DNA of 39,364 bases, taken from the IMG/VR virus record IMGVR_UViG_3300046507_000175, positions 1 to 39,364 of that record, one strand, 5' to 3'. A model generated the notes under the pieces. It saw only the letters and a list, made by a program, of their open reading frames with translations, was not told the DNA's origin and did not search any database. Both the position numbers and the translations under genes were made by a program. Positions 1 to 7,668 of the stretch are shown piece by piece (positions within the stretch are counted from its first letter, which is position 1; the number at the start of each line of letters is the position of its first letter). The DNA comes from a virus.

Positions 1-125
1 CGTGCGCGTGGTGGGCGAGGAAATCGTCATCAACGGCAAGGTCGAGCGCAAGGGCCACACGCGCAACATGAAAGACGGCCAGCGCATGTACAACTACATG
101 ACCTCGGCCAACGTCGAATACATCG
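1..125. repeat. Terminal direct repeat, left copy
   Basis: These 125 bases are identical to 39240-39364. The portal frame runs without interruption across the join. The repeat is therefore best read as the overlap left when a circular or circularly permuted genome was written as a linear contig. Headful-packaging phages such as P22 have circularly permuted ends, so the break point inside a gene need not be biological. Confidence 0.95.
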
Positions 126-1249
126 CGTTGCAGACCAAGACGCCATACGTCGCGCCGGCCGAAGCCATCGAAGGCTATGAGGATGAGTGGGCGAACGCGA
201 ACAAGGATAACAAGGCGTATCTGCCCTATAACAGCCGCGACGAGGAAGGCAATGAAATTACCCGCCCGCAGCGCGAGCAGCCGCCTGTAGGCGCTTCTGC
301 ATACCTGCAAGCCATGCAGACGGCGCAGCAGGAGTTGATGATGACCAGCGGCCAGTATCAGGAACAGTTCGGCGCGCCGTCGAACGCTGATGCTGGCGTT
401 GCCATTGCCGCGCGTCAGCGCCAGGGCGACAAGGCGACATATCACTTCATCGACAACGTTGCGCGCGCGATCCGCTACACCGGCCGCATCATGGTTGACC
501 TTATCCCGAAGATATACGACACGCAGCGCGTGGTGCGCATCGTTGGCGAGGACGGCTCTGAAGACTTCGCGCAGATCAATCCCGAGCAGCCGCACGCCGT
601 TGGCGACCAGCAGGGCAATGCGCAGCAGGCACCGGCCGATAACTCGAAGCTGAGCGCCGCGCAGGCCGCGCAACTGATCTACAACCCCGGCATCGGCCGC
701 TATGACGTGACGGTAGAAGTCGGCCCGAACTACGAAACGCGCCGTCAGGAAGCGTTCCATGCGCTGACACAGATCATGTCGCAGGATCAGGATCTAATGA
801 AGGTGGCCGGTGACCTGCTGTTCAAGGCCGCGGACTTCCCGATGGCCGATGAGGTCGCAGAGCGTCTGCACCGTACGATCCCGGCCGCAATCCTCGGCGA
901 AGGCCCGAGCCAGGCAGAGCAGGACATGGAAGGCAAGATGAAGCAGATGGGCGAGATGATCGAACATCAATCGGCCATGCTTCAGGAAGCGCAGCAGGGC
1001 AAGGAAGCCGATGAACTGCGCATCAAATCCTACGAGGCGGAAACGCGCCGCATGGCTGCACTCGGACAGCCTCTAGACCCGCAAGTCGTCGCGCACGTTG
1101 CAACACAGGTCGTGATGCAGATGATGCAGACCGGCTCGCCAGAGGGAAATCCTCCCTTGCCGCCCGACAGCGCGCAGCAGATTCAACCTCAACCTCAACC
1201 GCCTTCGGGCGGTTTTTCTTTGCCCGCTCAACCTTCACAGGGGGCCTAA
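2..1249 (+). CDS. Portal protein, C-terminal 415 residues (P22 gp1-like)
   Basis: This is the C-terminal part of the dodecameric portal through which DNA enters and leaves the head. The frame is the continuation of the one starting at 38323. Joined at the repeat, the protein is 721 aa, close to the 725 aa of P22 gp1. The apparent GTG start at base 2 is internal. Visible features are a helical, Gln/Met-rich segment near the C-terminus (MKQMGEMIEHQSAMLQEA) and a Pro/Gln-rich tail. The last 17 codons overlap a perfect terminator-like hairpin (1197-1219). The stop is directly followed by the ATG of the next gene. The identification rests on length, gene order next to the terminase, and the portal-like sequence. 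Confidence 0.88.
   Translation: MRVVGEEIVINGKVERKGHTRNMKDGQRMYNYMTSANVEYIALQTKTPYVAPAEAIEGYEDEWANANKDNKAYLPYNSRDEEGNEITRPQREQPPVGASAYLQAMQTAQQELMMTSGQYQEQFGAPSNADAGVAIAARQRQGDKATYHFIDNVARAIRYTGRIMVDLIPKIYDTQRVVRIVGEDGSEDFAQINPEQPHAVGDQQGNAQQAPADNSKLSAAQAAQLIYNPGIGRYDVTVEVGPNYETRRQEAFHALTQIMSQDQDLMKVAGDLLFKAADFPMADEVAERLHRTIPAAILGEGPSQAEQDMEGKMKQMGEMIEHQSAMLQEAQQGKEADELRIKSYEAETRRMAALGQPLDPQVVAHVATQVVMQMMQTGSPEGNPPLPPDSAQQIQPQPQPPSGGFSLPAQPSQGA
1197..1222 (+). terminator. Intrinsic-terminator-like hairpin inside the portal gene end
   Basis: AACCGCC (1197-1203), a TTCG tetraloop and GGCGGTT (1208-1214) form a perfect 7-bp stem. A T-rich run TTTTTCTTT (1213-1221) follows. It lies about 30 bp before the portal stop codon, so it is translated. 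Structurally it is a textbook intrinsic terminator; whether it acts while ribosomes cover it is unknown. Confidence 0.6.
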
Positions 1250-1558
1250 ATGCCCGGCTACATCGGAATTCTTCAGGACGCGTCGAACCTGACGCCCGTC
1301 AGCGCACTTTTCATCATCCGCCAGACATTGGCCCCGGCTTCGGTCGGCGCGAACACGGCAGCCGAGCAGACGTTCACGGTTCCCGGCCTGCTGGTCGGTG
1401 ATTCGGTGGACATCAACAAGCCATCGACGCAAGCCGGTCTGTCAATCGGCAATGTGCGCGTCTCCGCGGCGAACACGCTGGCGATCCAGTTCGTGAATAC
1501 GACCGCCGGCGCGATTGTGCCGACCAGCGAGACATACATCATCGGCGGTCAGCGCTAA
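1250..1558 (+). CDS. Small beta-rich virion-associated protein, unknown function
   Basis: 102 aa, beginning immediately after the portal stop (TAA then ATG). The sequence is rich in Val, Thr, Ala and Gly in alternating hydrophobic patterns (LLVGDSVDI, NTLAIQFVNT). It has no Cys, no signal peptide and no membrane segment, as expected for a small beta-sandwich virion protein. Proteins of this sort between portal and scaffold are often head decoration or portal-associated proteins. That role is inferred from position only. A terminator follows at 1582-1618. Confidence 0.7.
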   Translation: MPGYIGILQDASNLTPVSALFIIRQTLAPASVGANTAAEQTFTVPGLLVGDSVDINKPSTQAGLSIGNVRVSAANTLAIQFVNTTAGAIVPTSETYIIGGQR

Positions 1559-1581
1559 GACCCAGCAACACAGCTTTCCCG

Positions 1582-1618
1582 AAGGCCCGTTTCCGAAAGG
1601 AGCGGGCCTTTTTCTTTT
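1582..1618 (+). terminator. Intrinsic terminator after the 102-aa gene
   Basis: AGGCCCG (1583-1589) pairs with CGGGCCT (1603-1609) around a 13-base loop. TTTTTCTTTT follows. It separates the portal block from the scaffold and coat genes and could lower or tune read-through of late mRNA. Confidence 0.75.
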
Positions 1619-1665
1619 GGTCCGTACCGGTGCGGCATCACCGGGCTCAATCCTTGGATACGTCC

Positions 1666-2394
1666 ATGCAAACCGAAGAGAACGCTTCAACCGAAGTAAC
1701 CGAAACGCCTACGGCCTCCACGGAACAGGCGCAACAGCCCGCTGAAGTCGATCAGCCATCGGGCACTGATCAAACCGCACCGGCAGTCGAGCAGACGCAG
1801 CAGGACAAGCCCAAAAACGATTGGGTTCAACGCCGCATCGACCAGCTCACGCGGGAGAAACACGAGGAAAAACGGCAGCGTGAAGCGCTCGAAGCGCAGT
1901 TGCAGCAGTACCGGCAACCCGCAGAGACAACGCAGCAGCCCAGCCAGCGGCAGATGAGCGCCGATGACGTGCGGGCCGAAGCGAAGCGCCTCATCCAGCA
2001 GGAAAAGTTCGACGACGCCTGCAACAAGGTTTTCGATGCGGGCAAGACCGAATTCCCGGATTGGGATTCGTCGCTGCGGACGTTCCAGATGCTCGGCGGC
2101 GCATCGCCCGAGTTTCTTGAAGCGGTCACCGCGATGGATGCCGGCCACAAGGTGTTGCATCACCTCGGCCAGAACCCGGAAACCGCTGAACGCCTGCTGT
2201 CCCTTCCTCCGTTGCGCATGGCGCTTGAACTGGCCCGTCTCGAATCGACGGTCGGTCAGGCGAAACCCAAACCCGTTTCCAACGCCCCCGCACCGATCAA
2301 CCCGATCGGCGGACGGTCTGCGCCTGTCGAGCCCGAGGAATTTGCCTCAGCCGCAGAGCAGATCGCGTGGTGGAAGAAACACGGCTCCAAATGA
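1666..2394 (+). CDS. Scaffolding protein (P22 gp8-like role)
   Basis: 242 aa, immediately before the coat gene, where P22-type phages encode the internal scaffold that co-assembles with coat into the procapsid. The N-terminal 60 residues are acidic and Gln/Thr/Pro-rich (disordered). They are followed by a charged coiled-coil stretch around residues 55-85 (DQLTREKHEEKRQREALEAQ). The basic C-terminus ends in WWKKHGSK, like the positively charged coat-binding tail of P22 scaffold. P22 gp8 is 303 aa, so this one is short. ATG 1666 is chosen over an in-frame GTG at 1630, which would add residues encoded by leader sequence. The stop overlaps the coat gene's ribosome site. Confidence 0.75.
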   Translation: MQTEENASTEVTETPTASTEQAQQPAEVDQPSGTDQTAPAVEQTQQDKPKNDWVQRRIDQLTREKHEEKRQREALEAQLQQYRQPAETTQQPSQRQMSADDVRAEAKRLIQQEKFDDACNKVFDAGKTEFPDWDSSLRTFQMLGGASPEFLEAVTAMDAGHKVLHHLGQNPETAERLLSLPPLRMALELARLESTVGQAKPKPVSNAPAPINPIGGRSAPVEPEEFASAAEQIAWWKKHGSK

Positions 2395-2403
2395 GGCTGA
2401 AAA

Positions 2404-3606
2404 ATGGCTAATACCCTTCTCAATACCAGCAAGATCCTCGACAAGTCGTTGATGATCCTTGAAAACAACCTGGCTTTCTCGTCGCGTGTCAACAAGGAAT
2501 ACAGCGACGAATTTGCCATCAAGGGCGCCAAGGTCGGCTCGACCGTGAACGTCCGCAAGCCGGTTCGCTTCGTCGGTACGACCGGCCCCGCGCTGGCTGT
2601 CGAGAACGTGGTGGAAACCGTCGTGCCGGTGACGCTCGACACGCAGTTCCACGTTGACTTCACGTTCTCGTCGCAGGAACTGACGTTGAACATCGACGAC
2701 TTCGCTGAGCGCTATCTGGCTCCGGCGATGGCGACGATTGCCAACAAGATCGACTTCGATGGTCTCGGCCTGTACACCACGGTCGCCAATCAGGTCGGCA
2801 CCGCGGGAACCACGCCGAGCGACATCGCGACGCTGCTGGCCGCCGGTACGCGCCTCGATCAGGAAGCGACGCCGCGCGACGGTCAGCGCACGGTTGTTTG
2901 GGACCCGGCTGCGAACGGTTCGATGGTGAAGGCTGCCGCCGGCCTGTTCAACGCGCCGCAGAAGATCAGCGACCAGTACGCAAGCGGCATCTTCGTGCCG
3001 GCGCTGGGCTTTGACATCGGCATGGACCAGAACATCCGTCAGGCGACCGCGGGCACGCGCACCAACGGCACCGTATCGGGCGCTGGTCAAACGGGTAGCT
3101 CGCTGCTAGTGACCGGCCTCGGCGCTGCTGGCACGGTCGCGGCTGGCGATACCTTCACGATCGCTGGTGTGTTCGCGGTGAACCCGCAATCGCGCCAATC
3201 GACGCGCGTGCTGCGCCAGTTCACGGTGCTCACCGCGGCGACCGCTGATGGCTCCGGCAATGCAACGCTGTCGATCTTCCCGTCGATCAATACCGCGGCG
3301 TCGAACCAGCAGTATCAGACGGTATCGGCCGGCCCGGCAAACGCTGCTGTGGTGACGTGGGATGTTGCCGCAAGCACGCAGTACACCGTGAACCTCGCGT
3401 ACCACAAGAGCGCCTTCACGCTGGCTACGGCTGACCTGCAGATGCCGGAAGGCGTGGACTTCGCTGGCCGCCGCAATCACAAGGGCATCTCCATGCGGAT
3501 CGTGCGCCAGTACGCGATCGGTACGGACACGTTCCCTTGCCGTATTGATGTCCTTTATGGCTACCGACCGATTTATCCTGAACTTGCAACACGCATCGCA
3601 GGCTAG
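2404..3606 (+). CDS. Major capsid protein, P22 coat family (gp5-like)
   Basis: 400 aa (P22 gp5 has 430). The start MANTLLNTSKILDKSLMILE, the stretch KGAKVGSTVNVRKP and the later HVDFTFSSQELTL are typical of the P22 coat family, an HK97 fold with an inserted domain. It forms the icosahedral shell with help from the upstream scaffold. ATG 2404 has GAGG nine bases upstream, overlapping the scaffold stop. The middle region (about residues 220-330) is Ala/Gly/Thr-rich and fits the inserted or surface domain. A free-standing HNH endonuclease has entered directly downstream. Confidence 0.9.
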   Translation: MANTLLNTSKILDKSLMILENNLAFSSRVNKEYSDEFAIKGAKVGSTVNVRKPVRFVGTTGPALAVENVVETVVPVTLDTQFHVDFTFSSQELTLNIDDFAERYLAPAMATIANKIDFDGLGLYTTVANQVGTAGTTPSDIATLLAAGTRLDQEATPRDGQRTVVWDPAANGSMVKAAAGLFNAPQKISDQYASGIFVPALGFDIGMDQNIRQATAGTRTNGTVSGAGQTGSSLLVTGLGAAGTVAAGDTFTIAGVFAVNPQSRQSTRVLRQFTVLTAATADGSGNATLSIFPSINTAASNQQYQTVSAGPANAAVVTWDVAASTQYTVNLAYHKSAFTLATADLQMPEGVDFAGRRNHKGISMRIVRQYAIGTDTFPCRIDVLYGYRPIYPELATRIAG

Positions 3607-3630
3607 AGAGGCTGGAATTTAAGTTGTAAA

Positions 3631-3671
3631 CTCCTCGGGTTTGAGGCAAGATTAAGCCTCTACCTGAGGAG
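3631..3671 (+). promoter_or_regulatory. Long hairpin sequestering the HNH gene's ribosome site
   Basis: CTCCTCGGGT (3631-3640) pairs with ACCTGAGGAG (3662-3671): ten pairs with one G-U. An inner stem GAGGC (3643-3647)/GCCTC (3656-3660) lies inside it. The whole Shine-Dalgarno GAGGAG (3666-3671), six bases before ATG 3678, is in the stem. Long transcripts coming from the coat gene would therefore poorly initiate the endonuclease. Confidence 0.75.
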
Positions 3672-3677
3672 ATTTAA

Positions 3678-4280
3678 ATGGCTGAATGCTGCATCAAAGG
3701 CTGCGAGAAAGCGGCTAAATCGCGCGGGATGTGCAACACGCATTACGAGCGCTATAGGTTGGGGCGCAATGTTTCTCCGGATGCGCCGAAGCAATGGCAT
3801 GGTCTGAGTAACAAGGACCGATTCGAAAAGTATTTCAAGGTTGATGAATCGGGTTGCTGGCTCTGGCTAGGTTCGTTGAACAATAAAGGCTACGGTCAAT
3901 TCAATCTGAAGGGCGATCGGCCGGTCCCCGCACATCGCGCATCATGGTTTATCTACAAAGGTGAGATACCGGCAAATCCGGATAGTGCTTATCGGACGTT
4001 GTATGTGCTTCACCGTTGTGACAATCCGAAGTGCGTCAACCCTGAGCATCTTTTCCTTGGTTCTCAACAGGGGAACATGGACGACAAGATGCAGAAGGGG
4101 CGCCACGGATATGGTGTATCGCTTGGCGAGCAGCATGGAAATGCGCGCTTGACTGTTGAGATTGTCAGAGAGATCAGAGCGAGCAGTGAGTCGGATGCTG
4201 TCTTATCTGCGCGATACGGGATATCGCGACCGACGATATATGCCGCGCGCAAAGGATTGACATGGAAGCACGTCACCTGA
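3678..4280 (+). CDS. Free-standing HNH homing endonuclease
   Basis: 200 aa. Residues 4-30 form a Cys/His cluster (CCIKGCEKAAKSRGMCNTHY), probably a small zinc finger. Residues 55-145 carry an HNH_3-type nuclease with the core VLHRCDNPKCVNPEHLFLG (110-128) and the usual tail NMDDKMQKGR. Residues 155-200 form a helix-turn-helix resembling NUMOD-type DNA-binding modules (ARYGISRPTIYAARKGLTW). Such enzymes cut an allele lacking the insert and spread by repair. The gene sits between coat and tail genes, is less GC-rich than its neighbours, has its own terminator and has a structured leader, all signs of a mobile insertion. It has no role in virion assembly that can be inferred. Confidence 0.88.
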   Translation: MAECCIKGCEKAAKSRGMCNTHYERYRLGRNVSPDAPKQWHGLSNKDRFEKYFKVDESGCWLWLGSLNNKGYGQFNLKGDRPVPAHRASWFIYKGEIPANPDSAYRTLYVLHRCDNPKCVNPEHLFLGSQQGNMDDKMQKGRHGYGVSLGEQHGNARLTVEIVREIRASSESDAVLSARYGISRPTIYAARKGLTWKHVT

Positions 4281-4298
4281 AGCGCAAGACAAACAAGC

Positions 4299-4322
4299 GG
4301 GCCCACTTCGGTGGGCCTTTTT
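4299..4322 (+). terminator. Intrinsic terminator after the HNH gene
   Basis: GGCCCAC (4300-4306), TTCG loop, GTGGGCC (4311-4317), then TTTTT. It is a strong stem with a stable tetraloop. Together with the hairpin before the gene it brackets the homing endonuclease as a unit. Confidence 0.85.
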
Positions 4323-4338
4323 CATTTCTGGAGCCGAA

Positions 4339-4728
4339 ATGTTCGGAATCGCATGCGGTCCATATCTCACGCTGGAGATGCTAACGATGCCCTATGAATA
4401 CCAGGAGTTCCCGAAGTGGACGCGCAACGGCAAGCAGGAACGTCTTGTGCATTCGCGCGAGGAACTGGAAGCGCTCGGCGAAGGCTGGTCGGATGAGAAG
4501 CACAATCCGCCGAAGGTGCACATCGATGCCGACACGTTTCAGCACTATCCCAAGTGGGTCGGCGACAAGCTGGTGCATAGCACCGAGGAAGAAGCCGCGC
4601 TTGCGCCTGTCGAACCCGAGCAGAGCGACGAGCGCACGGCGCTGATCCAGATCGCCGATGAAAAGGGCGTGAAGATCGATAAGCGCTGGTCGAGCGACAA
4701 GATTCGCGCGGCGCTGGAGTCGGCATGA
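4339..4728 (+). CDS. Head-tail region protein with repeated PKW-LVHS motif
   Basis: 129 aa from ATG 4339, which has GGAG five bases upstream. ATG 4387 (MPYEYQEFPKW) is an equally sensible start and may match homologues better. The sequence holds two related units: FPKWTRNGKQERLVHSREELEAL, then YPKWVGDKLVHSTEEEAAL. The C-terminal 30 residues (IADEKGVKIDKRWSSDKIRAAL) look like a small SAP/Rho-N/HeH-type helical fold that often binds nucleic acid. It lies between coat and the gp4-like adaptor and overlaps the latter by 4 bp. Function is unknown; a minor structural role is likely from its position. Confidence 0.7.
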   Translation: MFGIACGPYLTLEMLTMPYEYQEFPKWTRNGKQERLVHSREELEALGEGWSDEKHNPPKVHIDADTFQHYPKWVGDKLVHSTEEEAALAPVEPEQSDERTALIQIADEKGVKIDKRWSSDKIRAALESA

Positions 4729-5444
4729 CGACCGCGGTCGATCTGATCACGCTCGCGCTGAAGGATATCGGCACGAATGGCATCGGTCAGTCCATCTCTG
4801 CCGAGGACACGGCCGACGCGCTGGCGACGCTGAACATGATGCTCGGCCAGTGGTCGGCTGAGCGGCTGAGCGTCTTTCACCTGATCGACACCGCGCACCA
4901 GGCGAACGGATCGGTTTCGTACACGGTAGGCCCCGGCGGCGACTTCAACATCGCGCGGCCGATCAAGATCAACGCGGCCTATGCGCGGCTCGCGAGCAGC
5001 GGCGCCGGCAGCGCGGTCGATTATCGGATCAGCATGATCGATGCGCGCGAGGACTACGCGCGCATCAGCCTGAAAACGCTGAATTCGTTCCCAGAATGGG
5101 CGTTTTACGACTCGGCGTTCCCGCTCGGCAACCTGTTTCTGTATCCGGTCCCGAATAGCAGCTACGAGCTGCACATCGTGACGATGGACACGCTGCCGCA
5201 GTTCTCGACGGCTGCGACTGTCGTCAACCTGCCGCCGCCGTACATGGCCGCGATCCGCTACAACCTGGCGATCTATCTCGCTTCGACGTACCAGCTTGAG
5301 CCGACGCCGTCACTGGTGCGCCTCGCGATGAACGCCAAGCGGGTAGTAAAGCGGATGAACGTGCAGATTCCGCAACTGACGATGCCACGCGGCCTAATGT
5401 CGAAGTCGCGCTACAACATCTACAGCGACACGGACGGCAACTGA
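4725..5444 (+). CDS. Head-to-tail adaptor / DNA stabilisation protein, P22 gp4-like
   Basis: 239 aa. The N-terminus (MTTAVDLITLALKDIGTNG followed by ATLNMMLGQWSAE) matches the gp4/adaptor family. This helical protein binds under the portal ring and closes it after packaging. P22 gp4 is 166 aa, so this member is longer, mainly in a beta-rich middle part. It overlaps the preceding gene by ATGA and is joined by TGATG to the gp10-like gene, the same adjacency as in P22 (4 then 10). Confidence 0.85.
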   Translation: MTTAVDLITLALKDIGTNGIGQSISAEDTADALATLNMMLGQWSAERLSVFHLIDTAHQANGSVSYTVGPGGDFNIARPIKINAAYARLASSGAGSAVDYRISMIDAREDYARISLKTLNSFPEWAFYDSAFPLGNLFLYPVPNSSYELHIVTMDTLPQFSTAATVVNLPPPYMAAIRYNLAIYLASTYQLEPTPSLVRLAMNAKRVVKRMNVQIPQLTMPRGLMSKSRYNIYSDTDGN

Positions 5445-6868
5445 TGCGCGTTCCGCTCACCACCGGCGCGTACCAGACGCGCAGCGTGATCGCCGAGGCC
5501 CAGCGTTCCATAAATTTATTTGCGGAACAGAACCCGCAGGATGCGCCGTGCCCGTTCACCTATTACCCGACGCCGGGCCTCACGCTCGTCTCGACGCCGC
5601 CGGTCGCCGGCGAGTCGCGCGGCATCTACACCGCGAGCAACGGCAATCGGTATGAGGTTGTAGGCGAAAACGTCTATGCGGTGAGCGCGACGAACGTCTA
5701 TTCACAACTCGGCACGCTCGCATCGACGGGCGCCCCGGTGTCGATGGTCGATAACGGAACGGATATGTTCATCGTGGACGGCACGACGAGCGGCTTTACC
5801 GTGAAGATCGCGACGAACATCATGTCGCCGGTGACCGATCCGGCCTTCCTCGGGGCAGATAAGGTCGATTTCGTTGATGGGTTTTTCCTGTTCAATAGTC
5901 CCGGCACGCCGCAGTTCTATATCTCGCTGTTCGACGGCATTACGTTTGATCCGCTCGACATTGCGTCGAAATCAACCTATTCCGACAATCTGGTGACGCT
6001 AGCGGTGATGCACCGCGAGGTGTGGCTGTTCGGTGCACTGACTACCGAGGTCTGGTACAACACCGGCGCATCTGACTTCACCTTTGGCCGCATGCCGGGC
6101 GTGTTCATCGAGCATGGGTGCGCGGCGAAGCATTCGGTCGCCAAGATCGATCTGGCGCTGTTCTGGCTCGGCCAGGATCTGCAAGGCCAGAATGTCGTGT
6201 TCGCGGGTCGCAACTACAGCGCTGAGCGCATCTCGACGCACTCCATCGAGCAGGCTCTAGCTGGCTATTCGCGGGTGGATGACGCGATCGGATTTTCATA
6301 CCAGCAGGGCGGCCACGCCTTCTACGTGCTGACGTTCCCGACTGCAAATGCCACGTGGTGCTTTGACGTGGTGACCGGCCAATGGCACGAGCGCGCGTTT
6401 CTGGAAGCCGATGGCACGCTCAGCCGGCACCGCATGAACTGCCATTCGTTCAATGGCGGCCGGAATCTGGTCGGCGACTGGCAGACGGGCCAGGTCTACA
6501 TGCTCGACCAGAACGCCTACACGGACAACGGCGCGACGATCGAATATATCCGGGCCTTCCCGCACATCCTCGGCGCAGATGGAAACCGCGTGCTGTTCCG
6601 TCAGTTCATCGCGGACATGGAGGTCGGTAACGGCCTGCCTGACGACTCGGCACCGCCAGAAATCCGGCTGCGCTGGTCTGATGACCGCGGGCGCAGCTGG
6701 GGCAATTACGTGCAGGGATCGCTCGGCAAGGTCGGCGAATACCTGACCTCTATCCAGTATCAGCGGCTCGGTTACGCGCGTGATCGGGTGTTCGAACTGT
6801 CATGGTCCGCACCGGTCAAGACCGCATTGAATGGCGCATGGGTGGACGTGTCGAGGGCGCGCACGTGA
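5444..6868 (+). CDS. Tail hub / DNA stabilisation protein, P22 gp10-like
   Basis: 474 aa, almost exactly the length of P22 gp10 (472). It begins MRVPLTTGAYQTRSVIAEAQ, then RSINLFAEQNPQDAPCPFTY, the hallmark of this family. Repeating beta units (VVGENVYAVS, MFIVDGTTSGFTVKI, EVWLFGALTTEVWYNTGA) follow the beta-propeller pattern expected of the hub that bridges adaptor and tail needle and binds tailspikes. It starts at the TGATG junction with the adaptor gene. Its stop overlaps the GTG of the next gene. Confidence 0.88.
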   Translation: MRVPLTTGAYQTRSVIAEAQRSINLFAEQNPQDAPCPFTYYPTPGLTLVSTPPVAGESRGIYTASNGNRYEVVGENVYAVSATNVYSQLGTLASTGAPVSMVDNGTDMFIVDGTTSGFTVKIATNIMSPVTDPAFLGADKVDFVDGFFLFNSPGTPQFYISLFDGITFDPLDIASKSTYSDNLVTLAVMHREVWLFGALTTEVWYNTGASDFTFGRMPGVFIEHGCAAKHSVAKIDLALFWLGQDLQGQNVVFAGRNYSAERISTHSIEQALAGYSRVDDAIGFSYQQGGHAFYVLTFPTANATWCFDVVTGQWHERAFLEADGTLSRHRMNCHSFNGGRNLVGDWQTGQVYMLDQNAYTDNGATIEYIRAFPHILGADGNRVLFRQFIADMEVGNGLPDDSAPPEIRLRWSDDRGRSWGNYVQGSLGKVGEYLTSIQYQRLGYARDRVFELSWSAPVKTALNGAWVDVSRART

Positions 6869-7332
6869 GCACTCCAAACGGATCGACGAATACGAATATC
6901 CCGAATCCAGGCGTTCCGTTTCTTGATCAGACCGGGCGAATCACACAGGTCTGGTGGGCATTCCTGCTGGCGATCTTCCAGCGCACCGGCGGCGGTGGCA
7001 CGCCCACGCCACCAGCGCAGACCGATTTCACGCCACTCATTGAAGCGCTGGTTCCGGTGCCGTTCGCATTCCCTGATAACCCGCCTGATGCCGTCGCGGT
7101 GCCGACGTTCATCAACGATCCGGTCGAAGACATCTTCGCATCCGGCGTTGGCTTCACTCCCGGCGTGACAACGGTCCTGACGCTCTCGAAGGTCTATGCG
7201 ACGAAAGCCTCCGTGCTGGTGCATTTCGACGGCACGTTTCAGGCAACCGACCAGTACAGCGTGTCAGGCAGCACGATCACATTCACGTCGCCGATTCCGG
7301 TCGGGACATCAAACGTCTACGCGCGAGGCTAG
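6865..7332 (+). CDS. Tail-associated protein sharing a module with the tailspike
   Basis: 155 aa from GTG 6865, overlapping the gp10-like stop (GTGA). Residues 1-50 contain NPGVPFLDQTGRITQVWWAF, typical of short phage proteins next to tail genes, and a Gly/Pro linker. Residues 88-155 form a beta module (GFTPGVTTVLTL, FDGTFQATDQ, ITFTSPIPVG) that aligns without gaps to tailspike residues 97-165, about half identical by eye. In P22 this slot holds the gp26 tail needle, but no long coiled coil is visible here. A needle, plug or adaptor role is inference. Confidence 0.7.
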   Translation: MSTPNGSTNTNIPNPGVPFLDQTGRITQVWWAFLLAIFQRTGGGGTPTPPAQTDFTPLIEALVPVPFAFPDNPPDAVAVPTFINDPVEDIFASGVGFTPGVTTVLTLSKVYATKASVLVHFDGTFQATDQYSVSGSTITFTSPIPVGTSNVYARG

Positions 7333-7335
7333 AGC

Positions 7336-7668
7336 ATGACGACCAAATACCGCGAAATGGTGGCGGGGCAGACCCTTACTGCCAGTCCCGTTTCGTACTA
7401 CACGACGCCCGGCGGAACCTCTGGCGCAATCCACGCGGGCAGCATCTGCAACCCGACCGGCGCAGTGGTGACGGTGAATATCTACAAGGTGCCGACTGGT
7501 AATACGGCCGGCTCGCCAACGAAGATCGCCAGCAAGACTGTCGGCGCCGGCGCGACCATCGCGGTCCCGGAAATCGTGAATCACAAGATGGAGCCCGGCA
7601 CGCAGCTTTTCGCCGATGGCCTCGCCTGCACGCTGAATATCAGCGGTATTGAATTCGTCCAGAGCTAA
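7336..7668 (+). CDS. Small beta-rich virion protein
   Basis: 110 aa. Contains TTPGGTSGAIHAGSICNPTG, then VVTVNIYKVPTGNTAG and alternating hydrophobic strands, a pattern common in small immunoglobulin-like or jelly-roll virion proteins. No signal peptide or membrane segment. It starts 3 bases after the previous stop and ends directly against the ATG of the oxygenase gene, so it is part of the same late transcript. Role unknown. Confidence 0.65.
   Translation: MTTKYREMVAGQTLTASPVSYYTTPGGTSGAIHAGSICNPTGAVVTVNIYKVPTGNTAGSPTKIASKTVGAGATIAVPEIVNHKMEPGTQLFADGLACTLNISGIEFVQS

Noticed and set aside
1-125. Frameshift or split portal gene
   Set aside because: The two parts are the same frame across the end repeat; the split is only the contig cut.
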